From the NCBI RefSeq assembly GCF_016185115.1, contig NZ_JACPOF010000004.1, positions 117,979 through 181,978 of the forward strand: a stretch of 64,000 nt of DNA, written 5' to 3'. The notes under the pieces are model-generated. The model ran no database searches. It had not been told where the DNA came from and saw nothing but the letters and a program-made list of their open reading frames with translations. How positions within the stretch are numbered: position 1 is the stretch's first letter; each line of letters starts with the position of its first letter. The translations under genes were made by a program, and so were the position numbers. Of the stretch, positions 10,344 to 18,959 are shown piece by piece. The stretch is from Polaromonas sp. Its GTDB lineage: Bacteria; Pseudomonadota; Gammaproteobacteria; Burkholderiales; Burkholderiaceae_C.

Positions 10344-13076
10344 ATGGCCGCCAACCCTAGCAATGCAGGTGACAGCCTGAACGCCGCCGCGAACGACGCG
10401 CTGGACAAGGACACCCAGGAAACCCGCGAGTGGATGGACGCGCTGTCCGCCGTCATCGAGAGCGAAGGCCCTGAACGCGCCCACTTCCTGCTCGAACAAC
10501 TCCTGGAACATGCCCGCCAGAAAAGCATAGACATGCCTTTCTCGGCCAACACGGCTTACGTCAACACGATTGAGGCAGACCAGGAAGCACGCGCGCCCGG
10601 CAACCTTGAAATCGAAGGGCGCCTTCGCGCCTACATGCGCTGGAATGCCATGGCCATGGTGGTCAAGGCCAACCGCCTGCACCCTGCCGACGGCGGTGAC
10701 CTTGGCGGCCACATCGGTTCTTTCGCGTCGCTGGCCAGCCTGTTTGGCGCAGGCTTCAACCACTTCTGGCATGCCGAGAGTGAAAACCACGGCGGCGACT
10801 GCCTCTACATACAGGGCCATGTGTCACCAGGCGTTTATGCGCGTGCATACCTTGAAGGCCGGCTGACTGAAGAGCAGTTGCTCAACTTCCGCCAGGAAGT
10901 CGATGGCAAGGGCCTGTCGAGCTACCCACACCCCAAACTCATGCCCGAGTTCTGGCAGTTCCCCACGGTCTCCATGGGTCTCGGCCCGCTGATGGCGATT
11001 TACCAGGCGCGCTTCCTCAAGTACCTGCACGCACGCGGCATTGCCAACACCGAAAACCGCAAGGTCTGGGTGTTCTGCGGCGACGGCGAGATGGACGAAG
11101 TCGAATCCATGGGTGCGATTGGTCTCGCCGCGCGTGAAAAGCTCGACAACCTCGTGTTCGTCATCAACTGCAACCTGCAGCGCCTTGACGGTCCGGTGCG
11201 TGGCAACGGCAAGATCATCCAGGAGCTGGAAGGCGAGTTCCGTGGCGCTGGCTGGAACGTCATCAAACTCATCTGGGGCAGTGGCTGGGACCCCCTGCTG
11301 GCCCGTGACAAGGATGGCATCCTGAAGAAAATCATGATGGACACCCCCGATGGCGACTACCAGGCCATGAAGGCCAATGATGGTGCCTACGTGCGCAAAC
11401 ATTTCTTCGGCCAGCACCCCAAGGCCCTTGAGATGGTAGCGCACATGAGCGATGAGGAAATTTTTGACCTGCGCCGTGGTGGTCACGACTCCAAGAAAGT
11501 CTACGCCGCTTTCCACTCGGCGGTTAACCACAAAGACCAGCCGACGGTGCTCCTGATCAAGACCGTCAAGGGTTTTGGCATGGGCAAGATTGGCGAAGGC
11601 AAAAACAACGTTCACCAGACCAAAAAACTGTCGGACGAGGATATCAAGGCCTTCCGTGACCGCTTCAATGTTCCCATTCCCGACAGCCAGCTGGCCGACA
11701 TTCCGTTTTACAAGCCAGCAGACGACACCCCTGAAATGCAATACCTGCACGAGCGCCGCAAGGCACTCGGGGGTTACCTGCCGCATCGCCGCACCAAGGC
11801 CGATGAAAGCTTCACCGTGCCTGCGCTTGACACCTTCAAGTCGGTGATGGAGCCCACGCCTGAAGGGCGCGAAATTTCGACCACACAGGCCTATGTTCGC
11901 TTTTTGACACAGCTGCTGCGCGACCAGGCCCTGGGCCCGCGCGTCGTGCCCATCCTGGTGGATGAAGCACGTACCTTCGGCATGGAAGGCCTGTTCCGCC
12001 AGATCGGCATCTACAACCCTGCCGGCCAGCAGTACACCCCGGTCGACAAAGACCAGGTCATGTACTACAAGGAAGACACCAAGGGCCAGATCCTGCAGGA
12101 AGGCATCAACGAAGCCGGCGGCATGAGCAGCTGGATTGCCGCTGCCACCAGCTACAGCACCAGCAACCGCATCATGGTGCCGTTTTATGTGTATTACTCG
12201 ATGTTCGGCTTCCAGCGCATTGGCGATCTGGCCTGGGCTGCGGGTGACATGCAGGCGCGCGGCTTCCTGCTGGGCGGCACCTCCGGCCGTACCACGCTCA
12301 ATGGTGAAGGCCTGCAGCATGAAGACGGCCACAGCCACATCCTGGCCAACACCATCCCCAACTGCGTGAGCTACGACCCGACCTTTGCGCACGAAGTCGG
12401 CGTCATCCTGCACCACGGCCTCAAGCGCATGGTCGAGCGCCAGGACAACGTCTTCTACTACCTGACGCTGCTGAACGAAAACTACGCCATGCCCGGCTTG
12501 CAGCCCGGCACCGAAGAGCAGATCATCAAGGGCATGTACCTGTGCAAGCATGGCCCGGCCCTGGCAGCCAAGGCACCCACGGTGCAACTGCTGGGCAGCG
12601 GCACCATCCTCCGCGAAAGCATCGCTGCGCAGGAACTGCTTGAAAAAGACTGGGGTGTTTCAGCAGGCGTCTGGAGCTGCCCGAGCTTCAACGAACTGAC
12701 CCGCGACGGCCAGGACGCCGACCGCTGGAACCTGCTGCACCCGACAGACACGCCACGCGTGCCTTTCGTGACGCAGCAGCTGTCGACAACGACCGGCCCG
12801 GTGGTAGCATCGACAGACTACATGAAGGCATATACGGATCAAATCCGCCCCTTCATACCCAAGGGCCGCACCTACAAAGTATTGGGCACCGACGGGTTTG
12901 GCCGAAGCGACTTCCGCAGCAAGCTGCGCGAGCACTTCGAGATCAACCGCCACTACATCGTACTGGCCGCGTTGAAGGCCCTGAGCGAAGACGGCACGGT
13001 GCCGGTCGCCAGGGTTGCTGAAGCCATCAAGAAATACGGCATACAGACCGACAAGATCAACCCTCTTTACGCTTGA
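10344..13076 (+). CDS. aceE: Pyruvate dehydrogenase E1 component, homodimeric type
   Basis: Decarboxylates pyruvate with thiamine diphosphate and acetylates the lipoyl groups of AceF, feeding the TCA cycle. The 910-residue length is typical of the homodimeric bacterial enzyme. The ThDP motif is clear: GDGEMDE followed by LVFVINCNLQRLDG. HEDGHSH and SLYxTSGRTTL-like transketolase features (LLGGTSGRTTLNGEGLQHED) mark the central domain. The ATG is preceded by CAGGAG. It is the first gene of the aceE-aceF-BPH-lpdA cluster and is divergent from the two-component system. Confidence 0.97.
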   Translation: MAANPSNAGDSLNAAANDALDKDTQETREWMDALSAVIESEGPERAHFLLEQLLEHARQKSIDMPFSANTAYVNTIEADQEARAPGNLEIEGRLRAYMRWNAMAMVVKANRLHPADGGDLGGHIGSFASLASLFGAGFNHFWHAESENHGGDCLYIQGHVSPGVYARAYLEGRLTEEQLLNFRQEVDGKGLSSYPHPKLMPEFWQFPTVSMGLGPLMAIYQARFLKYLHARGIANTENRKVWVFCGDGEMDEVESMGAIGLAAREKLDNLVFVINCNLQRLDGPVRGNGKIIQELEGEFRGAGWNVIKLIWGSGWDPLLARDKDGILKKIMMDTPDGDYQAMKANDGAYVRKHFFGQHPKALEMVAHMSDEEIFDLRRGGHDSKKVYAAFHSAVNHKDQPTVLLIKTVKGFGMGKIGEGKNNVHQTKKLSDEDIKAFRDRFNVPIPDSQLADIPFYKPADDTPEMQYLHERRKALGGYLPHRRTKADESFTVPALDTFKSVMEPTPEGREISTTQAYVRFLTQLLRDQALGPRVVPILVDEARTFGMEGLFRQIGIYNPAGQQYTPVDKDQVMYYKEDTKGQILQEGINEAGGMSSWIAAATSYSTSNRIMVPFYVYYSMFGFQRIGDLAWAAGDMQARGFLLGGTSGRTTLNGEGLQHEDGHSHILANTIPNCVSYDPTFAHEVGVILHHGLKRMVERQDNVFYYLTLLNENYAMPGLQPGTEEQIIKGMYLCKHGPALAAKAPTVQLLGSGTILRESIAAQELLEKDWGVSAGVWSCPSFNELTRDGQDADRWNLLHPTDTPRVPFVTQQLSTTTGPVVASTDYMKAYTDQIRPFIPKGRTYKVLGTDGFGRSDFRSKLREHFEINRHYIVLAALKALSEDGTVPVARVAEAIKKYGIQTDKINPLYA

Positions 13077-13141
13077 AGCAGAGCGGAGACAAACCTTGAA
13101 CCCACACACTCATATTCATTCGCTGCCCCCAGCGGGGGCGC

Positions 13142-13174
13142 ATGCCTCCTTTCAGGCGGCTCGGCAGGAGGCAT
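13142..13174 (+). promoter_or_regulatory. Hairpin sequestering the aceF ribosome-binding site
   Basis: ATGCCTCCT at 13142-13150 is perfectly complementary to AGGAGGCAT at 13166-13174, with a 15-base loop. The downstream arm contains the AGGAG used by aceF (ATG at 13178). The structure would mask the Shine-Dalgarno sequence in RNA. A second small hairpin, GCCCCCAGCGGGGGC, lies just upstream at 13126-13140. Confidence 0.6.
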
Positions 13175-13177
13175 AAC

Positions 13178-14923
13178 ATGGCATTGGTAGACATTCAGGT
13201 TCCGGATATTGGCGATTTTGATGAGGTCACGGTCATCGAGTTGCTGGTCAAGCCGGGCGACACCATCAAGGCAGACCAGTCGCTGCTGACGGTCGAGTCG
13301 GACAAGGCGTCGATGGAAATCCCGTCCTCACAGGCGGGCGTCGTCAGGGAGATCAAGGTAAAACTCGGTGACAAGGTCAAGCAAGGATCTCTCGTACTTG
13401 TGCTTGAAAGCACAAGCGCGAGCTCCTTGCCAGGAGCAGTGGGCTCTCCCTCTCCCCAACCCTCCCCCCAGGGGGAGGGCGCAAAACCAGCTCAGGCAGC
13501 CCCGGCACCTGCTTCCGCCGCCGCAGCCGCTCCAGCTCCGGCCGCTCCCGCGGCCATAGCACCCGCGCCCGCAGCAGCACCCGCCGCAAAGTCAGGCCCG
13601 ATCGAAGTACGCATCCCCGACATTGGTGATTTCAAGGACGTCACCGTCATTGAAGTGCTGGTCAAGCCCGGCGATACCATCAAGGCCGAGCAGTCCCTGG
13701 TGACCGTCGAGTCCGACAAGGCCTCGATGGAGATTCCTTCCTCGTCGGCCGGCGTGCTCAAAGAGCTCAAGGTCAAGATGGGCGACAAGGTCAACATCGG
13801 TGACCTGCTGGCCATACTTGAAGGCACTTCAGCCGCAGCACCTGCTGCCGCAGCGCCATTGGCTGCAACGGCAACAGCTCCCGCGCCGGCACCTGCCGCG
13901 CAGGCTGCACCTGCTCCCACGCCGGCCCAGGCATCTGCACCGGCTGCCTCACTGCCTGCGCACGAACCCACGGCCGCGCCCACCGGCAGCCTGCCGCATG
14001 CATCACCCTCTGTGCGCAAGTTCGCGCGTGAGCTCGGTGTGCCACTGTCAGAGGTCAAAGGTGCGGGCCCCAAAGGCCGCATCACGGTTGAAGACGTTCA
14101 GGCCTTTACCAAGTCCGTCATGGACGGCAGCACCCGCACCCAGGCGCAGGCCGCAAAAGCACCTGCATCCACAGGCGGTGGCGGCGCAGGTCTCGATTTG
14201 CTGCCATGGCCCAAGGTCGACTTCACCAAGTTCGGTCCGGTCGAGCGCAAGGATATGTCGCGCATCAAGAAGATCAGCGGCGCCAACCTGCACCGCAACT
14301 GGGTGATGATTCCGCACGTCGTCAACCACGACGATGCCGACATCACCGAGCTCGAAAACTTCCGCGTGCTGATGAACAAGGAGAATGAGAAAGCCGGCAT
14401 CAAGATCACCATGCTGGCCTTCCTCATCAAGGCCTCGGTTGCTGCGCTGAAGAAGTTCCCAGAGTTCAATGCCTCGCTCGACGGCGACCAGCTGGTGCTC
14501 AAGCAGTACTACAACGTTGCTTTTGCCGCAGACACCCCGAACGGCCTCGTTGTGCCCGTCATCAAGGACGCCGACAAGAAGGGCATTGTGCAGATCTCGC
14601 AGGAGATGGGCGAACTCGCCAAGAAAGCGCGCGATGGCAAATTGAGCCCTGGCGACATGCAGGGTGCCTGCTTCACCATCTCTTCGCTGGGCGGCATTGG
14701 TGGGCGTTATTTCTCGCCCATCATCAATGCACCTGAAGTCGCCATCCTCGGCGTCTGCAAGAGCCAGATGGAGCCGGTGTGGGACGGCAAGGCTTTCCAG
14801 CCGCGCCTGATGCTGCCGATGTCGCTGAGCTGGGACCATCGCGTGATCGACGGTGCCTCTGCCGCGCGCTTCAATGCCTACCTCGGACAAATCCTCGGAG
14901 ATTTCCGCCGGGTACTGCTGTAA
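13178..14923 (+). CDS. aceF: Dihydrolipoamide acetyltransferase (PDH E2 core), two lipoyl domains
   Basis: Core of the pyruvate dehydrogenase complex; transfers acetyl groups from lipoamide to CoA. Of 581 residues, lipoyl domain 1 spans about 2-80 and lipoyl domain 2 about 140-218 (each with the lipoylated lysine in DKASMEIP), followed by an Ala/Pro linker, a peripheral-subunit-binding domain (about 273-310, SVRKFARELGVPLSEV) and the catalytic domain (about 355-581) with H554 and D558 in DHRVIDG. The start at 13178 is set by AGGAG and by conservation from MALVDIQVPDIG. The first linker carries SPSPQPSPQGEGA, the translation of a palindromic repeat (see separate entry). Confidence 0.97.
   Translation: MALVDIQVPDIGDFDEVTVIELLVKPGDTIKADQSLLTVESDKASMEIPSSQAGVVREIKVKLGDKVKQGSLVLVLESTSASSLPGAVGSPSPQPSPQGEGAKPAQAAPAPASAAAAAPAPAAPAAIAPAPAAAPAAKSGPIEVRIPDIGDFKDVTVIEVLVKPGDTIKAEQSLVTVESDKASMEIPSSSAGVLKELKVKMGDKVNIGDLLAILEGTSAAAPAAAAPLAATATAPAPAPAAQAAPAPTPAQASAPAASLPAHEPTAAPTGSLPHASPSVRKFARELGVPLSEVKGAGPKGRITVEDVQAFTKSVMDGSTRTQAQAAKAPASTGGGGAGLDLLPWPKVDFTKFGPVERKDMSRIKKISGANLHRNWVMIPHVVNHDDADITELENFRVLMNKENEKAGIKITMLAFLIKASVAALKKFPEFNASLDGDQLVLKQYYNVAFAADTPNGLVVPVIKDADKKGIVQISQEMGELAKKARDGKLSPGDMQGACFTISSLGGIGGRYFSPIINAPEVAILGVCKSQMEPVWDGKAFQPRLMLPMSLSWDHRVIDGASAARFNAYLGQILGDFRRVLL
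13442..13482. repeat. Palindromic repeat translated inside the aceF linker
   Basis: CCCTCCCCC (13460-13468) and GGGGGAGGG (13471-13479) form a perfect inverted repeat preceded by CTCTCCCCAAC. Read in frame it gives SPSPQPSPQGEG, a peptide I recognise as the translation of a widespread proteobacterial intergenic repeat. It lies in the flexible linker between the two lipoyl domains, where an in-frame insertion is tolerable. Confidence 0.7.
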
Positions 14924-14925
14924 AT

Positions 14926-15098
14926 ATGGCCCCCACGCTTTTCACTTCGTGTAATGCGCGAGGCCTTGCAGGCCGCGGTTCGCGAGACGCTTCACCTCTG
15001 TCGCCCCTCCAAACCTGCGCAGGCAGGTTTGGAGCCGCGGGCTCCAGCCCCTCGGGGGCTGTGCTTGCTTGGGGCGGCCCTGCGCTGCGCACTGCACC
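14926..15098. repeat. Rearranged family 2 repeat with strong hairpin between aceF and BPH
   Basis: GCCCCCACG...TCACTTCGTGTA at 14929-14955 is the reverse complement of the end of the family 2 repeat, and GGCGGCCCTGCGCTGCGC near 15073-15090 is another fragment. In between, CTCCAAACCTGC (15007-15018) and GCAGGTTTGGAG (15023-15034) form a perfect 12-base-pair stem with a GCAG loop. There is no T-run, so it looks more like an RNA processing or stabilising structure than a terminator. Confidence 0.65.
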
Positions 15099-15689
15099 AT
15101 GACAACGCTGGTAGTCGTAAAAAAAGCAGGGCAGGTCGCCATTGCAGCGGACACGCTGGTGACCTTTGGGGACACCAGCCTGGGCCACCGGTTTGAAGCC
15201 AACAGCAAGATATTCAAGGTCGACACGCCCGCTGGCATCAGCTATGTGGGCATGGCTGGCACCGTCGCGCATTTCCCGGCGCTGCGCAAGGCCATGGCTG
15301 CGTTGCCGAAAGATCAGCTCAAGCTGGGTTCGCGCGATGAAGTCTTCGACACCTTCATCAAGCTGCACCCGCTGCTCAAGGACACCTTCTTCCTGCAGAC
15401 CAAGGAAGACGACAACGACCCCTATGAGTCCAGCCAGTTCACGACGGTGATTGCCAATGCCAGCGGCATTTTTGGCCTCTACAGCTACCGCGAAGTCTTT
15501 GAGTTCAAGGAGTTCTGGGGCATAGGCTCTGGACGCAGCTTCGCGCTGGGTGCCATGCATGCCGCCTGGGACAAATCAAAAACCGCACGCGAGGTCGCCA
15601 TCGCCGGCATGAACGCCGGCTGCGAGTTCGATAAAAATTCCGCCGGGCCGGTGGAAGTGTTCACCCTCAAATTGAAAGCCTCCAAATGA
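15099..15689 (+). CDS. Betaproteobacterial proteasome homologue (BPH), HslV-like Ntn-hydrolase
   Basis: A 196-residue proteasome-fold peptidase. After Met removal the protein starts [18 protein letters not shown], giving Thr1 as nucleophile, D17, and K36 in NSKIF as the counterpart of proteasomal K33; [13 protein letters not shown] matches the region around the catalytic serine. It resembles the BPH family described in betaproteobacteria, distinct from HslV (no hslU here) and Anbu. The ATG at 15099 is chosen because it places Thr next to Met; the longer in-frame GTG start at 15069 would bury it. The stop overlaps the lpdA start by 4 bases (ATGA). No ATPase partner is visible in the window. 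Confidence 0.85.
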   Translation: MTTLVVVKKAGQVAIAADTLVTFGDTSLGHRFEANSKIFKVDTPAGISYVGMAGTVAHFPALRKAMAALPKDQLKLGSRDEVFDTFIKLHPLLKDTFFLQTKEDDNDPYESSQFTTVIANASGIFGLYSYREVFEFKEFWGIGSGRSFALGAMHAAWDKSKTAREVAIAGMNAGCEFDKNSAGPVEVFTLKLKASK

Positions 15690-17542
15690 GCGCATCCCTT
15701 ATCGACATCAAGGTGCCTGACATCGGCGACTTCGACGAAGTGACCGTCATCGAATTGCTGGTCAAGCCCGGCGACAGCATCAAGGCCGACCAGAGCCTGA
15801 TCACCGTGGAAAGCGACAAGGCTTCCATGGAGATTCCCTCGTCCTCCGCCGGCGTGGTGAAAGAGATCAAGGTCAAGCTCGGCGACAAGGTCAAGCAAGG
15901 ATCGGTCGTTCTGTCGATTGAGGCATCTGGCGCAGCTGCTGCGGCAGCGCCCGCAGCACCAGCTTCTGCACCCGCAGCAGCCAAACCTGCATCTGCACCG
16001 GCTCCGGCCGCAGCTCCCGCACCTGCTGCTGCTCCAACGGCCTCAAGCTTTGCCGGTACAGCCGATCTCGAATGCGATGTGCTCGTCCTGGGCGCAGGCC
16101 CGGGCGGCTATTCGGCTGCGTTCCGCGCAGCCGACCTCGGCCTCAAGGTCGTGCTGGTGGAGCGTTACGCCACCCTGGGCGGCGTCTGCCTCAACGTCGG
16201 TTGCATTCCGTCCAAGGCGCTGCTGCATGTGGCTGCCGTGATGGACGAGGTCAAGCATTTCGAAAGCCTGGGCGTGAGCTTTGCAGAGCCGGTTGTCGAC
16301 ATCAACAAGCTGCGCACCCATAAAGAAAAAGTCGTCGGCAAACTCACTGGCGGACTGACCGCCATGGCCAAGATGCGCAAGGTCACCGTCGTGCGCGGCC
16401 TCGGTCAGTTCGTCGGCTCGCATCACCTGCAGGTTGAGGAAACCTCAGGCACTGCACAGGAGAAGTCGGGCAAGAAGCAGACCATCGCCTTCAAGAACTG
16501 CATCATCGCCGCTGGTTCGCAGGCCGTGCGCCTGCCTTTCATGCCGGATGATCCACGCGTGGTCGATTCCACCGGCGCGCTCGCGCTGAAGGAAGTCCCC
16601 AAGCGCATGCTGATCCTGGGCGGCGGCATCATCGGGCTTGAAATGGGCACCGTGTATTCCACCCTGGGTGCGCGGCTCGATGTGGTTGAAATGATGGACG
16701 GCCTCATGCAGGGCGCCGACCGCGACCTGGTCAAAATCTGGCAAAAGATGAATGCGCCGCGTTTTGACAACATCATGCTGAAGACCAAAACCGTGGGTGC
16801 CAAGGCGACTGCGGCCGGTATTGAAGTGACGTTTGAAGCGGCAGAGGCTGGCGGTACCGCGCCTGCACCGCAAACCTATGACCTCGTGCTGCAGGCGGTG
16901 GGCCGTACACCTAACGGAAAAAAGCTCGCCGCAGACAAGGCCGGCATCACGGTCAGCGACCGCGGTTTCATTCCGGTCGATATCCAGATGCGTACCAACG
17001 TGCCGCACATCTTTGCCATCGGCGACATCGTCGGCCAGCCCATGCTGGCGCACAAGGCCGTGCACGAAGCGCATGTGGCCGCTGAAGTGATTGCCGGTGA
17101 ACTGCAAGGCAACAAGGAGCTCGCCAGTGCCGCCTTCAATGCACGTGTGATTCCAAGCGTCGCCTACACCGACCCTGAAGTGGCATGGGTGGGCCTCACA
17201 GAAGACCAGGCCAGGGCACAGGGCATCAAGGTCAAAAAGGGCCTGTTCCCATGGACGGCATCCGGCCGCGCAATCGCCAATGGCCGCGACGAAGGTTTCA
17301 CCAAGCTGCTGTTCGACGACAGCGAAGAAGCCCATGGCCACGGCAAGATTCTGGGCGGCGGCATTGTCGGCACCCACGCCGGCGACATGATTGGCGAGAT
17401 CGCGCTGGCGATCGAGATGGGTGCTGACGCCGTTGACATTGGCAAGACCATTCACCCGCATCCGACGCTGGGCGAGAGCATTGGCATGGCGGCGGAAGTG
17501 GCGCATGGCTCATGTACGGATCTGCCGCCTGCGCGCAAATAG
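15686..17542 (+). CDS. lpdA: Dihydrolipoamide dehydrogenase with N-terminal lipoyl domain
   Basis: E3 of the pyruvate dehydrogenase complex; reoxidises dihydrolipoamide with FAD and NAD+. The 618 residues comprise a lipoyl domain (about 3-80, DKASMEIP), an Ala/Pro-rich linker to about 125, and a flavoprotein disulfide reductase with redox pair C168/C173 in [13 protein letters not shown], a Rossmann NAD loop ([18 protein letters not shown]) and the C-terminal interface HPHPTLGES. The lipoyl fusion is known from other betaproteobacterial enzymes. Its lipoyl domain is closely similar to that of AceF. It starts within the BPH stop codon and ends before a bidirectional terminator. Confidence 0.96.
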   Translation: MSASLIDIKVPDIGDFDEVTVIELLVKPGDSIKADQSLITVESDKASMEIPSSSAGVVKEIKVKLGDKVKQGSVVLSIEASGAAAAAAPAAPASAPAAAKPASAPAPAAAPAPAAAPTASSFAGTADLECDVLVLGAGPGGYSAAFRAADLGLKVVLVERYATLGGVCLNVGCIPSKALLHVAAVMDEVKHFESLGVSFAEPVVDINKLRTHKEKVVGKLTGGLTAMAKMRKVTVVRGLGQFVGSHHLQVEETSGTAQEKSGKKQTIAFKNCIIAAGSQAVRLPFMPDDPRVVDSTGALALKEVPKRMLILGGGIIGLEMGTVYSTLGARLDVVEMMDGLMQGADRDLVKIWQKMNAPRFDNIMLKTKTVGAKATAAGIEVTFEAAEAGGTAPAPQTYDLVLQAVGRTPNGKKLAADKAGITVSDRGFIPVDIQMRTNVPHIFAIGDIVGQPMLAHKAVHEAHVAAEVIAGELQGNKELASAAFNARVIPSVAYTDPEVAWVGLTEDQARAQGIKVKKGLFPWTASGRAIANGRDEGFTKLLFDDSEEAHGHGKILGGGIVGTHAGDMIGEIALAIEMGADAVDIGKTIHPHPTLGESIGMAAEVAHGSCTDLPPARK

Positions 17543-17563
17543 CCAATTGCTACAAACTCAGTA

Positions 17564-17596
17564 AAAAGCCTGAACCTTCACCGGTTCGGGTTTTTT
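17564..17596. terminator. Bidirectional rho-independent terminator
   Basis: CCTGAACC (17569-17576) pairs with GGTTCGGG (17583-17590) around a 6-base loop. It is followed by T6 on the plus strand and, read on the minus strand, by GGCTTTTT. It serves lpdA on one side and the alpha/beta hydrolase gene on the other. Confidence 0.88.
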
Positions 17597-17626
17597 GCAA
17601 TCGGTCTCGCTGAGGTGTTGAAAATG

Positions 17627-18436
17627 TCAGCCGCCCCCAATTGAGCGAATGTGGTGTTCTATGGCGTGCGTCAAGTCTGGCGCGTGCGTTGCCACCATGA
17701 AATGGTTCGCACCTTCCAGTGTCATGAATCGCGCCTGAGGCAGGTGGTCCACAAGCAGCTGGTTGCACCGCTGCATGGCCATATGGCTCAGCCCGCCGCA
17801 CACCACAAGTGTGGGTACTTTCAGGGTGTCAAGGTCTGCGGGTTTGATGGAGTCTGCATAGCCGGTTTTCCAGTCAAGGATATTGGTTGGCGTGTAGCCG
17901 ACCAGCTTTTCCTGCAACGCAGGGGGATAGGCATCAAAAGTTCCGGCCTCGCCATAAAAATCGATGACGTGACGTACCGCCTTCTGATTGCCACTTTCCC
18001 ACTCAGTCATGTAACGGCCTGTCATGGTGTGGACTTCCTGGTTCAGGGCAGATTCGCCGCCCAGACCCAGCAGATTGAAAGCCGTCGGCTCCAGCAGTGT
18101 CATGCTCAATAATTTCGGATTGCGACGTGTGGCAAATGCCAAAGCGACCCAGGCACCAAATGAGTGAGCCACCAGGTGCACAGGAGTACCGGCTGTTTCC
18201 AGAACAGCTTCGAGAACGTCCATCTCATCCTCAATGTGGGTGCCTCCAGGTCTGCGGCGTTCCTGGGTTTTTCCATAGCCAGACAAACTGGTGGTGACGG
18301 TGCGATAACGTTCAGACAGGGGCGTACTGATATTGCGCCATGAAGATCCGGTGGAGAACGAGCCCGGCACAAAAACGATGGCCTGTCCATGACCGGTTTC
18401 CTGATATTCCACCGTAGCCTGGGGATGTGCGGTCAT
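17627..18436 (-). CDS. Alpha/beta hydrolase
   Basis: A 269-residue cytoplasmic alpha/beta-fold hydrolase. The oxyanion region is FVPGSFSTGSSW, the nucleophile elbow is A-H-S92-F-G, and the C-terminal histidine is in EGANHFMV; an acidic residue lies in the LVVCGG strand region. The substrate cannot be read from the sequence; closest in style to generic esterases/haloperoxidase-like enzymes. It follows the DUF2917 gene by about 15 bases on the same strand, both downstream of the hydrolase-LuxR regulator, so it is likely a target of that regulator. Confidence 0.85.
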   Translation of the reverse strand: MTAHPQATVEYQETGHGQAIVFVPGSFSTGSSWRNISTPLSERYRTVTTSLSGYGKTQERRRPGGTHIEDEMDVLEAVLETAGTPVHLVAHSFGAWVALAFATRRNPKLLSMTLLEPTAFNLLGLGGESALNQEVHTMTGRYMTEWESGNQKAVRHVIDFYGEAGTFDAYPPALQEKLVGYTPTNILDWKTGYADSIKPADLDTLKVPTLVVCGGLSHMAMQRCNQLLVDHLPQARFMTLEGANHFMVATHAPDLTHAIEHHIRSIGGG

Positions 18437-18451
18437 GATGCCAGTTCCTTT

Positions 18452-18814
18452 TCAAAGGGTGCAGGGCGGGTGAATCAGCCGGACGCGCGCCGTATCCAGG
18501 GCCTGAATCAAGGTACGCTGATTGCGGTCCACATTGAAGCTGTGCCCGGCGGCAAGAATCACATCGCGCATTTCACCATCCAGCGTAACCCAGACAGAGC
18601 CTTCAAGGCATTCAATGGTGATTCCCAACGCCTGTTTGATCTCCAGAATCCTGTTCGTGGCCAGTTCCTGAATGCCGGGGCGTGTGCCGGTGTCCTGTCC
18701 GCTCTGACATATGCCGCTGAAGGCGTTCGTGCGTAACCACCTGCCGATAGAACGGCTGTCGTGAATGGCGCTGTTGATGGCTGTCTGTATGGCTGCATGT
18801 ATGGCGATGTTCAT
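18452..18814 (-). CDS. DUF2917 domain protein
   Basis: A 120-residue protein whose second half, ECLEGSVWVTLDGEMRDVILAAGHSF, matches the DUF2917 pattern (a small cupin-like beta module common in Burkholderiales). The start at 18814 is set by GGAG six bases upstream; a longer in-frame start at 18859 would add 15 residues. It is the first gene downstream of the inverted repeat at 18884-18926 and is probably co-transcribed with the hydrolase gene. Function unknown. Confidence 0.75.
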   Translation of the reverse strand: MNIAIHAAIQTAINSAIHDSRSIGRWLRTNAFSGICQSGQDTGTRPGIQELATNRILEIKQALGITIECLEGSVWVTLDGEMRDVILAAGHSFNVDRNQRTLIQALDTARVRLIHPPCTL

Positions 18815-18883
18815 GACCTTCTCCGCTGGTGTTGCTGATGGAGAAAGTATGGTTTTCACAGCCCGGCCGCGCCAGTGTGCGTA

Positions 18884-18926
18884 CTACGGTAAGTGTTCAT
18901 CCTGACTACGGCAGTGCTTACCGTAG
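18884..18926. promoter_or_regulatory. Candidate operator: 10-base inverted repeat
   Basis: CTACGGTAAG (18884-18893) and CTTACCGTAG (18917-18926) are perfect inverted repeats separated by 23 bases; a third half-site, CTACGGCAG, begins at 18905 between them. The array lies between the hydrolase-LuxR regulator gene and the DUF2917/hydrolase pair, about 70 bases upstream of the DUF2917 start, where an activator or repressor site is expected. Assignment to the neighbouring regulator is inference. Confidence 0.6.
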
Positions 18927-18959
18927 CCGACGGCCGGAGCCCGGGTCAGCCCTGTAACG

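Noticed and set aside
10824-12587. A 587-codon open frame antisense to aceE
   Set aside because: Long antisense frames are expected opposite GC-rich genes with strong third-position bias; aceE is unambiguous and the antisense product shows no family motif.
16445-17506. A 353-codon antisense frame across lpdA
   Set aside because: Composition is His/Arg/Gln-rich as in frame shadows, with no ribosome-binding site or known fold; lpdA motifs are intact.
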